The notes beneath the pieces are model-generated. The model saw only the letters and a list, made by a program, of their open reading frames with translations. It was not told the DNA's origin and did no database searches. A DNA stretch of 12,614 bases from Porphyromonas sp. Its GTDB lineage: Bacteria; Bacteroidota; Bacteroidia; Bacteroidales; Porphyromonadaceae. Shown here piece by piece: positions 1 to 7,589 of this stretch. The stretch is taken from NCBI GenBank assembly GCA_029983495.1, contig JASBZJ010000030.1, forward strand, positions 1 through 12,614. Reading direction: 5' to 3'. A program made the translations under genes and the position numbers. Positions within the stretch are counted from its first letter, which is position 1. Each line of letters starts with the position of its first letter.

Positions 1-32
1 ATGATAGGCAAAGCTTTTTTACGATTCGTAAT

Positions 33-371
33 ATGACCATAGAATTAAACATGCAGCCTAAAACTAATAAAGAAACGGATCATGGTTACTTTATGGACGA
101 TGTAATAAAGATTCGTAGAGAGTGTAAAGTAAATATTGAGAATGCATTGGTTAAAGGAACTGGCTCAGCTGAGGATCTTATTGACCTAACCGATAAAGTT
201 ACCAACGCTAAACCAGGTTGTATTATAAATGTTACGAATAAGCTTTCATCGAAACTTATTGGTAAAGAAGTAAGAGCCATAGATGCTAAACAGCACACTA
301 TTAATATTAGTGATGGGAATACTGGTTGTAACAAGGATCTTTTTAAGTGGACAGGTTATAAAATCAAATAA
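33..371 (+). CDS. Hypothetical protein, 112 aa, unrecognised, possibly 5'-truncated
   Basis: I do not recognise this protein. It is a hydrophilic 112-residue chain with mixed charge, no signal peptide and no membrane segment. It contains two cysteines in the body (near residues 31 and 63) and one near the C-terminus, and ends in a basic TGYKIK tail. The reading frame has no stop between the left edge of the window and the ATG at 33, so the protein could begin further upstream. An alternative frame reading from base 1 ends in TGA at 34-36, overlapping the ATG by the ATGA pattern common in coupled genes; this favours the ATG at 33 as a real start behind an upstream gene, but only eleven codons of that gene would be visible. 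A terminator-like hairpin follows 32 bases after the stop, which supports a genuine transcription unit. Function unknown. Confidence 0.55.
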   Translation: MTIELNMQPKTNKETDHGYFMDDVIKIRRECKVNIENALVKGTGSAEDLIDLTDKVTNAKPGCIINVTNKLSSKLIGKEVRAIDAKQHTINISDGNTGCNKDLFKWTGYKIK

Positions 372-402
372 CTGAGGTAAAGTTTCTGGAAATCTTCTTT
401 AT

Positions 403-445
403 AGGGGGGGAAAAAACTCTTGTTTCGATACCCCCCCCTTTTTTT
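403..445 (+). terminator. Rho-independent terminator with G7/C8 stem
   Basis: A run of seven G (404-410) can pair with seven of the eight C at 431-438. A small inner hairpin AAAC-TCTT-GTTT (414-425) could shorten the effective loop. The C run is followed directly by seven T (439-445). This fits the end of the transcript from the upstream ORF. On the minus strand the hairpin is not followed by a T run, so it is unlikely to terminate the convergent WG gene equally well. Confidence 0.75.
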
Positions 446-517
446 CGTGGTTTGGGTAAAACTATTCGAAAGTATCATAAGGTAGTTCATTGTAGCCTTG
501 CAGGTGTTCTGTAGAGC

Positions 518-1747
518 TTATCGTGGGAGTGTCGAAATAGGTTCATAATCGTAGGCTCCGTATTCTAGGGATTCGTATTTGCTGTTGTTTAGGTTCAAAC
601 CATAGGGTGAAACTATAAAACGCATAAGCTGTTTATCAATTGCAATAAGTTGTTCCTCGATAGCTGTAAACCCGATTACACGTTCGGGGTATTCGTAAAG
701 TAGTTCGTGGCTAATGGATCGCTTTTGCAAGGTTTCGTTTCTTAAACACCAGTATTCGTTATTATAAGGCAGGGTTAGTTCCTCGTGAATTGGTGGTATT
801 ATGTTGTGTCCATCCCTTGTAGACACACCAAAAAGGTTGGGCTGTTGATTGTTATAATAGAGTACGTACTCTTCGTTAGCAGCAAGGATATAATTGTAGG
901 TACTGTTGCATAAGTATGGTGTTCCATCAAGCATAAATAGTTCGCCATCGATTAGTAAGGTTGTACCCCCACTTACTATCTGTATTTGGTTTGGAGAGTC
1001 TCTTTTATTGGAGTATTCAAATGTCGATAATTTTTCGCCTTTCTTATTTATAATATCATATTTGTGTATGCTTTTATTTTTAGCAGTAACGGCGATTCCA
1101 CTATTGAAAACTGTTGCATAGGAATATTTAGGTGGAATAATAGTATTGCCATTATTACTGATGAACCCGAGTTTGCCTTTGGCTGATTTACATCGAAGCA
1201 TATTATCAGCATAGTTCGCATCGCATTCGCTTACCTTTTCACCGACGCATTCATTTAGCTTGAATAGTTCCTCGTTGTTGTTAGTAATAACTTCAATTTC
1301 TTGTCCATTTCTACGTATAGGGGTTATGCCTTCAGTAAATACCCCAATCGATAAATAAGGTTGCTCATTTATGGGAACAAGTTCTTTATTGTAAGCATTA
1401 TAAAAATTGAACTGCCCTTTACCGTTAGGAAGAGAAAAGAACCCCTCGTTTAGGTTCCTTGGAAACATCGGAAAAGAGTTTTCCCACAAAACATTCCCTG
1501 TATTAAGCTCAAGAATGCCAAAATTGTTCCCCACCTTATGTTGGAATACAGCAAGCAGGGCATGCGGTTGTTTTATGTTATTCATTACAGTAGTATTTTT
1601 ATAATTATGAGCAAAGGTAAAATTATATTCCATAGTTGGGTTATGAAAGGATCTGTTATTCGATAGAACAAAGGGTAACATTACTGATGCATGCAAAACG
1701 AGATAGCCATTATTGTTAGATAATGTAGTTTGCTTTTTACAGTACAT
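518..1747 (-). CDS. WG-repeat-like protein, C-terminus possibly frameshifted
   Basis: The protein is about 409 residues and rich in Asn, Glu and Tyr. Two stretches read like degenerate WG (KWG) repeats, which have the pattern G-x-hydrophobic, then GlyAsn/Gly, then IIPP plus a Tyr or Ile and an F-xxGIA segment. The clearest is GKLGFISNNGNTIIPPKY near residues 191-208, continuing to FNSGIAV. A second is NLFGVSTRDGHNIIPP near 304-319. FTEGITPIRRNGQ near 137-149 is a weaker third. WG proteins are a broad family thought to mediate protein binding; no enzymatic residue is visible. No convincing signal peptide is seen. The start is uncertain: GTG at 1750 and ATG at 1747 are adjacent, and in-frame Met codons occur about 40 and 56 residues in, before recognisable repeat sequence. 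The ORF stops at TAA 518-520, but a coding-looking stretch continues in another frame to TAG at 462-464. The gene lies four bases after a small minus-strand ORF, suggesting co-transcription. Confidence 0.75.
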   Translation of the reverse strand: MYCKKQTTLSNNNGYLVLHASVMLPFVLSNNRSFHNPTMEYNFTFAHNYKNTTVMNNIKQPHALLAVFQHKVGNNFGILELNTGNVLWENSFPMFPRNLNEGFFSLPNGKGQFNFYNAYNKELVPINEQPYLSIGVFTEGITPIRRNGQEIEVITNNNEELFKLNECVGEKVSECDANYADNMLRCKSAKGKLGFISNNGNTIIPPKYSYATVFNSGIAVTAKNKSIHKYDIINKKGEKLSTFEYSNKRDSPNQIQIVSGGTTLLIDGELFMLDGTPYLCNSTYNYILAANEEYVLYYNNQQPNLFGVSTRDGHNIIPPIHEELTLPYNNEYWCLRNETLQKRSISHELLYEYPERVIGFTAIEEQLIAIDKQLMRFIVSPYGLNLNNSKYESLEYGAYDYEPISTLPR

Positions 1748-1751
1748 CACG

Positions 1752-1901
1752 CTACTTCTCTACAAAGGAGGCGGTAAGTTTATCCCAACGATCGGTGCCA
1801 AAAGCCCACACCTTGCCCGATACCATTTCCCTCCCAAGCCGTACCATCACGAGAAGCATACCTATACCTATAGAAATCGCTCCGCCTCCCCCCCCATACA
1901 C
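1752..1901 (-). CDS. Small candidate membrane protein, about 49 aa, start uncertain
   Basis: A minus-strand frame reads from GTG (1901) to TAG (1754-1752). It begins with five glycines, then a hydrophobic stretch AISIGIGMLLVMVRL (residues 8-22) of the right type for one short membrane segment. The tail is soluble, GREMVSGKVWAFGTDRWDKL, ending in FVEK. The tail looks like real protein rather than noise, and its stop codon sits four bases before the ATG of the WG gene, as expected in an operon. The N-terminus is unclear. The five glycines come from a G8 tract (1895-1888). An ATG at 1914, preceded by GAGGG, lies in a different frame; losing one G would fuse it to this frame and give a 53-residue protein starting MACWCVW. 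So the gene may start at GTG, may be phase variable, or may contain an assembly error. Overlapping plus-strand ORFs are proline-rich and less plausible. I do not recognise the family. Confidence 0.45.
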   Translation of the reverse strand: MYGGGGGAISIGIGMLLVMVRLGREMVSGKVWAFGTDRWDKLTASFVEK

Positions 1902-2010
1902 ACCAACACGCCATGTTTACCCTCGCCACCTAGCAACCCCTCTTTTTGGGGGTATTGATGATTTTATATACCAGGATAGATGGTTTTTTATTTTGTTTTG
2001 CAATAAACAG

Positions 2011-2041
2011 TTTGCAAATTCGTGATAAAGTGCTACCTTTG
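2011..2041 (+). promoter_or_regulatory. Bacteroidota-type promoter of the ATPase gene
   Basis: TTTG at 2011-2014 and TACCTTTG at 2034-2041 are separated by 19 bases. This matches the known Bacteroidota primary-sigma consensus (TTTG at -33, TAnnTTTG at -7). Transcription would start near 2048, giving a leader of about 20 bases before the ATG at 2069. The -7 element sits inside a 6-bp inverted repeat TGCTAC-CTTT-GTAGCA (2031-2046). Confidence 0.75.
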
Positions 2042-2068
2042 TAGCAGTATAAGAATAAGCTATAAGCC

Positions 2069-3250
2069 ATGGAGAGCCTCTATCGTACACACGATTACCT
2101 ACTTCGAACCAAGGGAAGCACCTTAATCCGTCAGCTTTTTTATGAGATAGACGATAACGAAAGGCTGATAGGAATTGTGGGGCCAAGGGGTATTGGCAAA
2201 ACAACTTTTTTACTTGATTGGGTTGCTTCGAAGTACGATACGCACGAAAAGAAGTGTTTATATGTAAACCTTAATCAATTCTTTTTTACAACTACAAGTA
2301 TTGTTGAGTTTGCTGAAAGTTTTGTGGCTAATGGAGGAAAATTGCTTCTTTTGGATCAGATTTTTAAGTATCCCGATTGGCAGAATCAGTTGCTAATTTG
2401 TAGGGAGCGTTTTCCTGAGTTGCAAATTATATATACTTGTTCGATGATTGTTGGAACTGAGGAAGGAGAAAACTTCCCTGGTTGTTGCTATAATTTGCGA
2501 GGTTTTTCGCTACGCGAGTTTTTGGAAGTTAAAACAGGTATTAAACTCCCTATTATTTCGTGGAACGACATTATAAAGCATCATCGGGATTTTAGTAGAA
2601 CCATTCTCGAAAGTATTAATCCTTGTAATTGGATGCAGGATTATTTGCACCATGGCTATTATCCCCTATTTTTAGAGAAACGCAACTACAGCGAGAATTT
2701 ACTCAAGAACATCAATATGATGCTCGAAGTAGATTTGATGTATATACGTAACATCGATCAGCGTCTACTTCCAAAGCTTCGCAAGTTGTTGTACTTAATT
2801 TCGAAGGAGGCTCCCTCGTCGATAAATGTTTCACGCTTGGCCTCGTCGATTGGTACAAGCCGAAGTACGGTTACAAACTATGTTCTTGCCATGCAGGAAG
2901 CACATTTGCTAACCTTGGTTGAACGCCGTACGGCTATGGGTAGTAACACTAGTAAAACCCCGAGTAAAGTGCTTGTAGAGAACAGTAATTTATGCTACGT
3001 GTTGAATCCTGAACAAGTGGATACAACTGATGTACTCCAAACCTTTTTTAGGAACCAATTGGGGAATAAATTCCATATTACTTCCCCCTCGAAGCGTGGA
3101 GTTCATTTTGTAGTTGATGATAAATACGAATTTCGTATCGATAAGGATCGTTCGTCGCGTTATAATAGCGAACGATACTACGCCATAAACGAAATGACTA
3201 TAGGTCGTGATAACCTTATTCCCCTATGGATTTTTGGTTTTCTTTATTAG
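2069..3250 (+). CDS. AAA_14/DUF4143-type ATPase with altered Walker B
   Basis: This is a 393-residue, soluble, archaeal-like ATPase of the type often annotated as ATP-binding protein with AAA_14 and DUF4143 domains. Walker A is GPRGIGKTT at residues 38-46. The Walker B position reads LLLLDQIFKYPDW (92-104): the Asp is kept (D96), but the usual catalytic Glu is Gln (Q97). The region where relatives carry a GSS sensor reads YTCSM (122-126). LRGFSLREFLE (143-153) matches the family's conserved segment after the ATPase core. A winged-helix-like region, INVSRLASSIGTSRSTVTNY, lies near 251-270. The C-terminal DUF4143 part is present but short and loosely conserved. Family members are common, numerous and of unclear cellular role. 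The ATG at 2069 sits 28 bases after a strong promoter. The gene is alone on its strand, divergent from the WG pair. ATP binding is likely; hydrolysis is questionable given Q97. Confidence 0.85.
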   Translation: MESLYRTHDYLLRTKGSTLIRQLFYEIDDNERLIGIVGPRGIGKTTFLLDWVASKYDTHEKKCLYVNLNQFFFTTTSIVEFAESFVANGGKLLLLDQIFKYPDWQNQLLICRERFPELQIIYTCSMIVGTEEGENFPGCCYNLRGFSLREFLEVKTGIKLPIISWNDIIKHHRDFSRTILESINPCNWMQDYLHHGYYPLFLEKRNYSENLLKNINMMLEVDLMYIRNIDQRLLPKLRKLLYLISKEAPSSINVSRLASSIGTSRSTVTNYVLAMQEAHLLTLVERRTAMGSNTSKTPSKVLVENSNLCYVLNPEQVDTTDVLQTFFRNQLGNKFHITSPSKRGVHFVVDDKYEFRIDKDRSSRYNSERYYAINEMTIGRDNLIPLWIFGFLY

Positions 3251-3321
3251 AAAAGTTACCTCAAGCAAGCAAAGAGTTAGCGTTATTCGAGCAAATAGTT
3301 TATATGGATTAAAAAAATACC

Positions 3322-3357
3322 TTTTGATATTAGAGCAACCTCCCTCGGGTTACTTTG
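3322..3357 (+). promoter_or_regulatory. nifJ: Weak candidate nifJ promoter
   Basis: TTACTTTG at 3350-3357 differs from TAnnTTTG at one position, and TTTTG lies at 3322-3326. The 23-base spacing is longer than the usual 19-21, so this is tentative. It would give a leader of about 60 bases. No clear terminator for the upstream ATPase gene is visible in 3251-3424, so read-through is also possible. Confidence 0.25.
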
Positions 3358-3424
3358 AACTAAAAGGGGTAGTACAGTAAAATAATAAGAACATAATAAG
3401 AGAGATAGTTTACACAAGCAAATT

Positions 3425-6400
3425 ATGGCAAACACGAAAAAGAAAATGACGTGTGATGGCAATACCGCAGCAGCACATATTGCCTATATGTTTAGCGATG
3501 TGGCAGCCATTTACCCCATTACACCTTCGTCCACAATGGCCGAATTGGTTGATGAATGGAGTGCCCAAGAACGTAAAAATATTTTTGGCGAAGTATTACG
3601 TGTAGAAGAAATGCAAAGCGAAGCTGGTGCGGCTGGTGCCATGCACGGAGCTTTACAGGCTGGTGCTTTAACCACTACTTTTACGGCTTCGCAAGGGTTG
3701 TTGCTAATGTTGCCCAACATGTATAAAATTGCTGGGGAGTTGCTTCCTGGCGTTTTCCATGTTTCTGCTCGTGCATTGGCAGCGCAGGCACTTTCGATTT
3801 TTGGCGATCACCAAGATGTTATGAGTGCGAGAATGACGGGGCTTGCGCAACTTGTTACAGGTAGCGTGCAGGAGGTTATGGATCTTGCTGCAGTGGCTCA
3901 CCTTGCAGCAATTAAATCGCGCGTGCCCTTTATTCACTTCTTCGATGGGTTTCGCACATCGCACGAAATACAAAAGATAGATGCTTTAAGTGATGAGGAG
4001 CTTCGCCCACTTATTGATATGGAAGCCCTTGCTGCTTTCCGTAAACGTGCTTTAAACCCCAATACCCCTGTAACACGAGGAACCGCACAAAATGGCGATA
4101 TTTACTTCCAAGCTCGCGAGGCATCGAATCCATTTTACGATGCTGTACCCGAAGTGGTACAGATGTACATGGATGAAATTGCTAAAATTACGGGGCGGAA
4201 ATATCACCTTTTCGATTACTATGGTCACGAAAATGCCGAAAATGTTATTATAGCCATGGGGTCGGTTACCGATACAGTTCGCGAAACTGTTGATTATCTT
4301 ACCGCAAAAGGCAAAAAAGTTGGCTTGCTTTCGGTACATCTTTACCGCCCCTTTAGCATTAAGCATTTTATCGAAGCATTACCAAAATCGGTAAAGCGTA
4401 TTGCTGTACTCGATAGAACAAAAGAGCCAGGTTCGATGGGTGAACCTCTCTATTTAGATGTACGTAACGCTTTTTATGGTAACGCCGATGCACCTCTAGT
4501 TGTTGGCGGGCGTTATGGTTTAAGTAGTAAGGATACAACCCCTGCTCAGATATTCTCGGTTTTCGAAAATCTCGAACTTCCCGAACCCAAAGATCACTTC
4601 ACTATTGGTATTGTTGACGATGTAACCTTTACATCGCTTCCTCAGTTAGAGGACGTTCAATTCGAAAACACAGGTATTTTCGAAGCCAAATTTTACGGTC
4701 TCGGTGCCGATGGTACAGTAGGTGCTAATAAAAACTCGGTAAAGATTATTGGTGATAATACCGATAAATACTGCCAAGCCTATTTTGCTTACGACTCGAA
4801 AAAATCGGGTGGTTTTACAGCTTCACACCTTCGTTTTGGCGATAACCCTATTCGTTCGCCTTATTTGGTGGTTACCCCCGATTTTGTTGCTTGCCATGTA
4901 CCTGCATACCTACGTATGTACGATGTGCTTAAAGGCTTAAAAAAGAATGGTACCTTTCTGCTAAATGCCATTTGGGCAAAGGATGAAATTGAAAAGCACC
5001 TGCCTAATAACATTAAGCGTTACCTTGCTAAAAATAATATCCGTTTTTACTGTATTAATGCAACGGCCATTGCACAGGAGATAGGTTTAGGTAACCGCAC
5101 AAACACTATACTTCAATCGGCTTTCTTTAAAATAGCTGATGTAATACCTTACGAACTTGCGGTTGAACAGATGAAGAAATTCATTGTTAAGAGCTACAGC
5201 AAGAAAGGCGAAGAAATTGTAAATAAGAACTTCCAAGCCGTAGATCGTGGTGGCGAAGTGATGGAAATTGAAGTAAACCCCGAATGGGCAAACTTACCTG
5301 AAGACAAAAAAGAACAACACGAAGGCGAGGATGCTTTTATTCAGGAAGTGGTTCGTGTAATGAACGCCCAAAAAGGCGATGATTTACCAGTTTCGACCTT
5401 TAAAGGTATTGAAGATGGAACGTGGCACCCAGGAACTTCGGCTAGCGAAAAGCGCGGTGTTGCTGCATTCGTACCTCAATGGATTGCCAATAACTGTATC
5501 CAATGTAACCAGTGCGCCTATGTTTGCCCTCATGCCACTATTCGTCCGTTCCTGCTTAACGAAGCTGAACAGCAGGCTACAGGTGTTGTAACCCTACCAG
5601 CACAAGGCAAAGTGTTTAAGGAAGCTGGTTTGGGATTCCGTATTCAGGTAAATGTTCTCGACTGTTTAGGGTGTAGCAACTGTGCAAATGTTTGCCCTGG
5701 TAACAAAAATGGAAAAGCACTTGAAATGGTTCCCTTGGATGACCAAGCCCGTAAAGAACAAGTTAACTGGACGAAGCTCGAAGCTGAGGTCACCAACAAA
5801 GCCGACCTTGTTGACAAGTTTGCTAGTGTAAAGAATTCGCAGTTTGCTAAACCTTATTTCGAATACAGCGGTGCTTGCTCGGGATGTGGTGAAACACCTT
5901 ATGTTAAGTTAGTTTCGCAACTATTTGGCAACCGTCAGATCGTTGCTAATGCCACGGGGTGTTCGTCTATTTACTCCTCTAGTGCTCCTACTTCGGCATA
6001 CACCATTGACGAAAAAGGGCAGGGCCCCGCTTGGGCTAACTCTCTTTTTGAAGATAATGCCGAGTTTGGTTATGGTATGAGCCTTGCAAGTAAAACACTT
6101 CGTAGCCGATTAAATACTCGCATAAGTTCGCTATTAGCTGATGGAAAAGTTGAAGGCTTGCTAAATGAATTGTTCCACGAATGGCTCGATAAATTTAACG
6201 ATGCTACTGAATGCCGTAGGCTTAGCGATCTTATTCTTCCTTTACTCAATGAACATAAGGAAGAAGAGTTTGCCGAGGTACATGAACTAAAAAATTACTT
6301 TGTTAAACCTTCGCAATGGATTATTGGTGGCGATGGTTGGGCTTACGATATTGGTTACGGTGGTCTCGACCATGTTTTAGCTACGGGTGCGAATGTAAAT

Positions 6401-7015
6401 ATTTTGGTACTCGATACCGAAGTTTATTCAAATACGGGTGGACAGTCGTCGAAAAGTACTCCTGTAGGTGCTATTGCAAAGTTTGCAGCTAATGGTAAAC
6501 GTGTTCGCAAAAAGGATCTTGGTCTTATGGCTACTACCTATGGTTATGTTTACGTTGCGCAAATTGCCATGGGTGCTAACCAAGCACAAACACTTAAAGT
6601 ACTTAAAGAAGCCGAAGCATACGATGGTCCATCGCTTATTATTGCCTATTCTCCTTGTATTTCGCACGGTATAAAAGGCGGAATGGGAATGGCTCAAATG
6701 GAAGAAAAACTCGCTGTTGAGTGTGGTTACTGGCACCTTTGGAACTATAACCCCGAGCGCGCCGATAAGGGCGAAAATCCGTTTAAACTCGAAAGCAAGG
6801 AACCCAAATGGGATTTGTTTAAGGACTTCTTAAAACGCGAAGTTCGCTATAATGCTCTTTACAAGCAGTTCCCTACCCAAGCTGAAGAACTTGCTGAAGC
6901 TTCGCTTCGTGCAGCTAAGTATCGCTACAACAGTTATACCCGTCTAGCTAAAGCCGACTGGAGCATACCTCAGGAGGAAGCAAGTGTGGAAGAACTTGTT
7001 GAAAAGGAACAGTAA
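3425..7015 (+). CDS. nifJ: Pyruvate:ferredoxin (flavodoxin) oxidoreductase
   Basis: This single-chain enzyme of 1196 residues oxidises pyruvate with CoA to acetyl-CoA and CO2 and reduces ferredoxin or flavodoxin in the anaerobic cytoplasm. All functional parts are visible. The N-terminal active-site residues of the Desulfovibrio africanus enzyme (T31, E64, R114) correspond to T33 in YPITPSS, E66 in EMQSEAGA and R116 in HVSARAL, a constant offset of two. Two ferredoxin-like 4Fe-4S motifs are CIQCNQCAYVCP (C691, C694, C697, C701) and CLGCSNCANVCP (C747, C750, C753, C757). The proximal cluster ligands are C818 and C821 (CSGC), C846 (ATGCSS) and C1078 (SPCISHG). The thiamine diphosphate site is GGDGWAYDIGYGG (from residue 968) with YSNTGGQ near 1000. 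Length is normal for the family and nothing is missing. The start ATG is followed directly by typical family sequence. It is monocistronic, with a strong terminator 72 bases downstream. Confidence 0.98.
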   Translation: MANTKKKMTCDGNTAAAHIAYMFSDVAAIYPITPSSTMAELVDEWSAQERKNIFGEVLRVEEMQSEAGAAGAMHGALQAGALTTTFTASQGLLLMLPNMYKIAGELLPGVFHVSARALAAQALSIFGDHQDVMSARMTGLAQLVTGSVQEVMDLAAVAHLAAIKSRVPFIHFFDGFRTSHEIQKIDALSDEELRPLIDMEALAAFRKRALNPNTPVTRGTAQNGDIYFQAREASNPFYDAVPEVVQMYMDEIAKITGRKYHLFDYYGHENAENVIIAMGSVTDTVRETVDYLTAKGKKVGLLSVHLYRPFSIKHFIEALPKSVKRIAVLDRTKEPGSMGEPLYLDVRNAFYGNADAPLVVGGRYGLSSKDTTPAQIFSVFENLELPEPKDHFTIGIVDDVTFTSLPQLEDVQFENTGIFEAKFYGLGADGTVGANKNSVKIIGDNTDKYCQAYFAYDSKKSGGFTASHLRFGDNPIRSPYLVVTPDFVACHVPAYLRMYDVLKGLKKNGTFLLNAIWAKDEIEKHLPNNIKRYLAKNNIRFYCINATAIAQEIGLGNRTNTILQSAFFKIADVIPYELAVEQMKKFIVKSYSKKGEEIVNKNFQAVDRGGEVMEIEVNPEWANLPEDKKEQHEGEDAFIQEVVRVMNAQKGDDLPVSTFKGIEDGTWHPGTSASEKRGVAAFVPQWIANNCIQCNQCAYVCPHATIRPFLLNEAEQQATGVVTLPAQGKVFKEAGLGFRIQVNVLDCLGCSNCANVCPGNKNGKALEMVPLDDQARKEQVNWTKLEAEVTNKADLVDKFASVKNSQFAKPYFEYSGACSGCGETPYVKLVSQLFGNRQIVANATGCSSIYSSSAPTSAYTIDEKGQGPAWANSLFEDNAEFGYGMSLASKTLRSRLNTRISSLLADGKVEGLLNELFHEWLDKFNDATECRRLSDLILPLLNEHKEEEFAEVHELKNYFVKPSQWIIGGDGWAYDIGYGGLDHVLATGANVNILVLDTEVYSNTGGQSSKSTPVGAIAKFAANGKRVRKKDLGLMATTYGYVYVAQIAMGANQAQTLKVLKEAEAYDGPSLIIAYSPCISHGIKGGMGMAQMEEKLAVECGYWHLWNYNPERADKGENPFKLESKEPKWDLFKDFLKREVRYNALYKQFPTQAEELAEASLRAAKYRYNSYTRLAKADWSIPQEEASVEELVEKEQ

Positions 7016-7086
7016 TGTTCATGATTAGTTATAAGTGACTTAACCATTGTTGTTAGGTTCACTTTGTTTGTAATGTCTTTTTTGAG

Positions 7087-7121
7087 CCTGTGTTGCTTGT
7101 ATTAAGCAGCACAGGTTTTTT
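7087..7121 (+). terminator. Rho-independent terminator of nifJ
   Basis: CCTGTG (7087-7092) pairs with CACAGG (7110-7115), and TGCTT (7094-7098) with AAGCA (7104-7108). The T7093/G7109 position forms a wobble pair, so the stem is about 12 bp with a five-base loop. Six T follow (7116-7121). Confidence 0.9.
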
Positions 7122-7450
7122 ATTCTTAGTATTGGTATTTTTTGTGGCACTCCACGATTTGCAAATAACTGATGTTTGTTGGAGTTGGCGAAGCAGGGTA
7201 GTACGAACCACAAGCTCCCACCTAAAAAACACATAGCCATCAATAATAAAATGGATAATACTACTCTATTAATCTCATGAAAATCAAGAATTTAACTCGT
7301 AGGATTTTGGGACGTACAGATGTAATTCAAACTGTTTCTGTGCGATGATTTAGTATTATTGCTATACTACAGTGAGTACTTAGTTGCTTATTTACCGATC
7401 CTAAAAAGTGCTTCCATTGCTCAACGCCTAGCTAACTAAGAAAAAAATAG
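7122..7450. other. Intergenic stretch without a supported gene
   Basis: I see no convincing gene here. It contains a small hairpin GTGG-CACT-CCAC (7144-7155), a 10-bp palindrome ATTTGCAAAT (7157-7166), and a 6-bp inverted repeat ACTCCA/TGGAGT bracketing the latter. A 23-codon ORF (7277-7348) and a minus-strand ORF across the nifJ terminator look like chance. The region is AT-rich. An unannotated small RNA cannot be excluded. Confidence 0.4.
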
Positions 7451-7458
7451 TACTTTTG
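7451..7458 (+). promoter_or_regulatory. Candidate -7 element upstream of the DUF2795 gene
   Basis: TACTTTTG fits TAnnTTTG exactly. No TTTG or TTG is found at the expected -33 distance, so the call is moderate. A start near 7465 would give a leader of about 125 bases. A second, poorer candidate is TGCCTTTG at 7535-7542, with TTG 18 bases upstream. Confidence 0.45.
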
Positions 7459-7464
7459 CCAAGA

Positions 7465-7542
7465 CAAAGGAAGTGTTAGGATGTAGCAACTAGCTTGAAG
7501 AGGACTAACAAGGTTGTTTTGTTGCTACTTGTTTTGCCTTTG
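7465..7542 (+). promoter_or_regulatory. Nested inverted repeats in the presumed DUF2795 leader
   Basis: CAAAGG (7465-7470) is complementary to CCTTTG (7537-7542). Inside it, GTAGCAAC (7483-7490) is complementary to GTTGCTAC (7521-7528). The innermost loop holds AACAA-GG-TTGTT (7508-7519). If transcription starts near 7465, the RNA would begin with this two-part stem and end about 47 bases before the ATG. Folding and any regulatory role are inference; it matches no riboswitch class I know. Confidence 0.35.
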
Positions 7543-7589
7543 GTACAACGAACACAACAGTTAATCATAGTATTTAGTACGATTATAAT

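Noticed and set aside
1936-1953. ACCCC/GGGGT hairpin upstream of the ATPase gene
   Set aside because: The stem is only about five pairs and has no T run on either strand, so it is not a credible terminator.
1713-2025. Two overlapping plus-strand ORFs rich in Pro, Thr and His
   Set aside because: Composition comes from the C8 tract and its surroundings; they overlap the better minus-strand small ORF and the ATPase promoter, and show no family features.
3511-4366. Minus-strand ORFs of 69-104 residues inside nifJ
   Set aside because: They are shadows of the long, fully conserved nifJ reading frame and have no features of their own.
7180-7230. Minus-strand GGTTCG stretch resembling a tRNA T-loop
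   Set aside because: No acceptor, D or anticodon stem can be drawn around it.
7040-7243. Minus-strand 67-residue ORF with a signal-peptide-like start
   Set aside because: It runs straight through the nifJ terminator stem and its T run, has no promoter, and is not followed by a terminator. It looks like a chance frame, though a recurring intergenic element cannot be ruled out without a genome search.
7277-7348. 23-codon plus-strand ORF beginning MKIKNLTRR
   Set aside because: No promoter or ribosome site, and far from the next gene. Too short to separate from chance.
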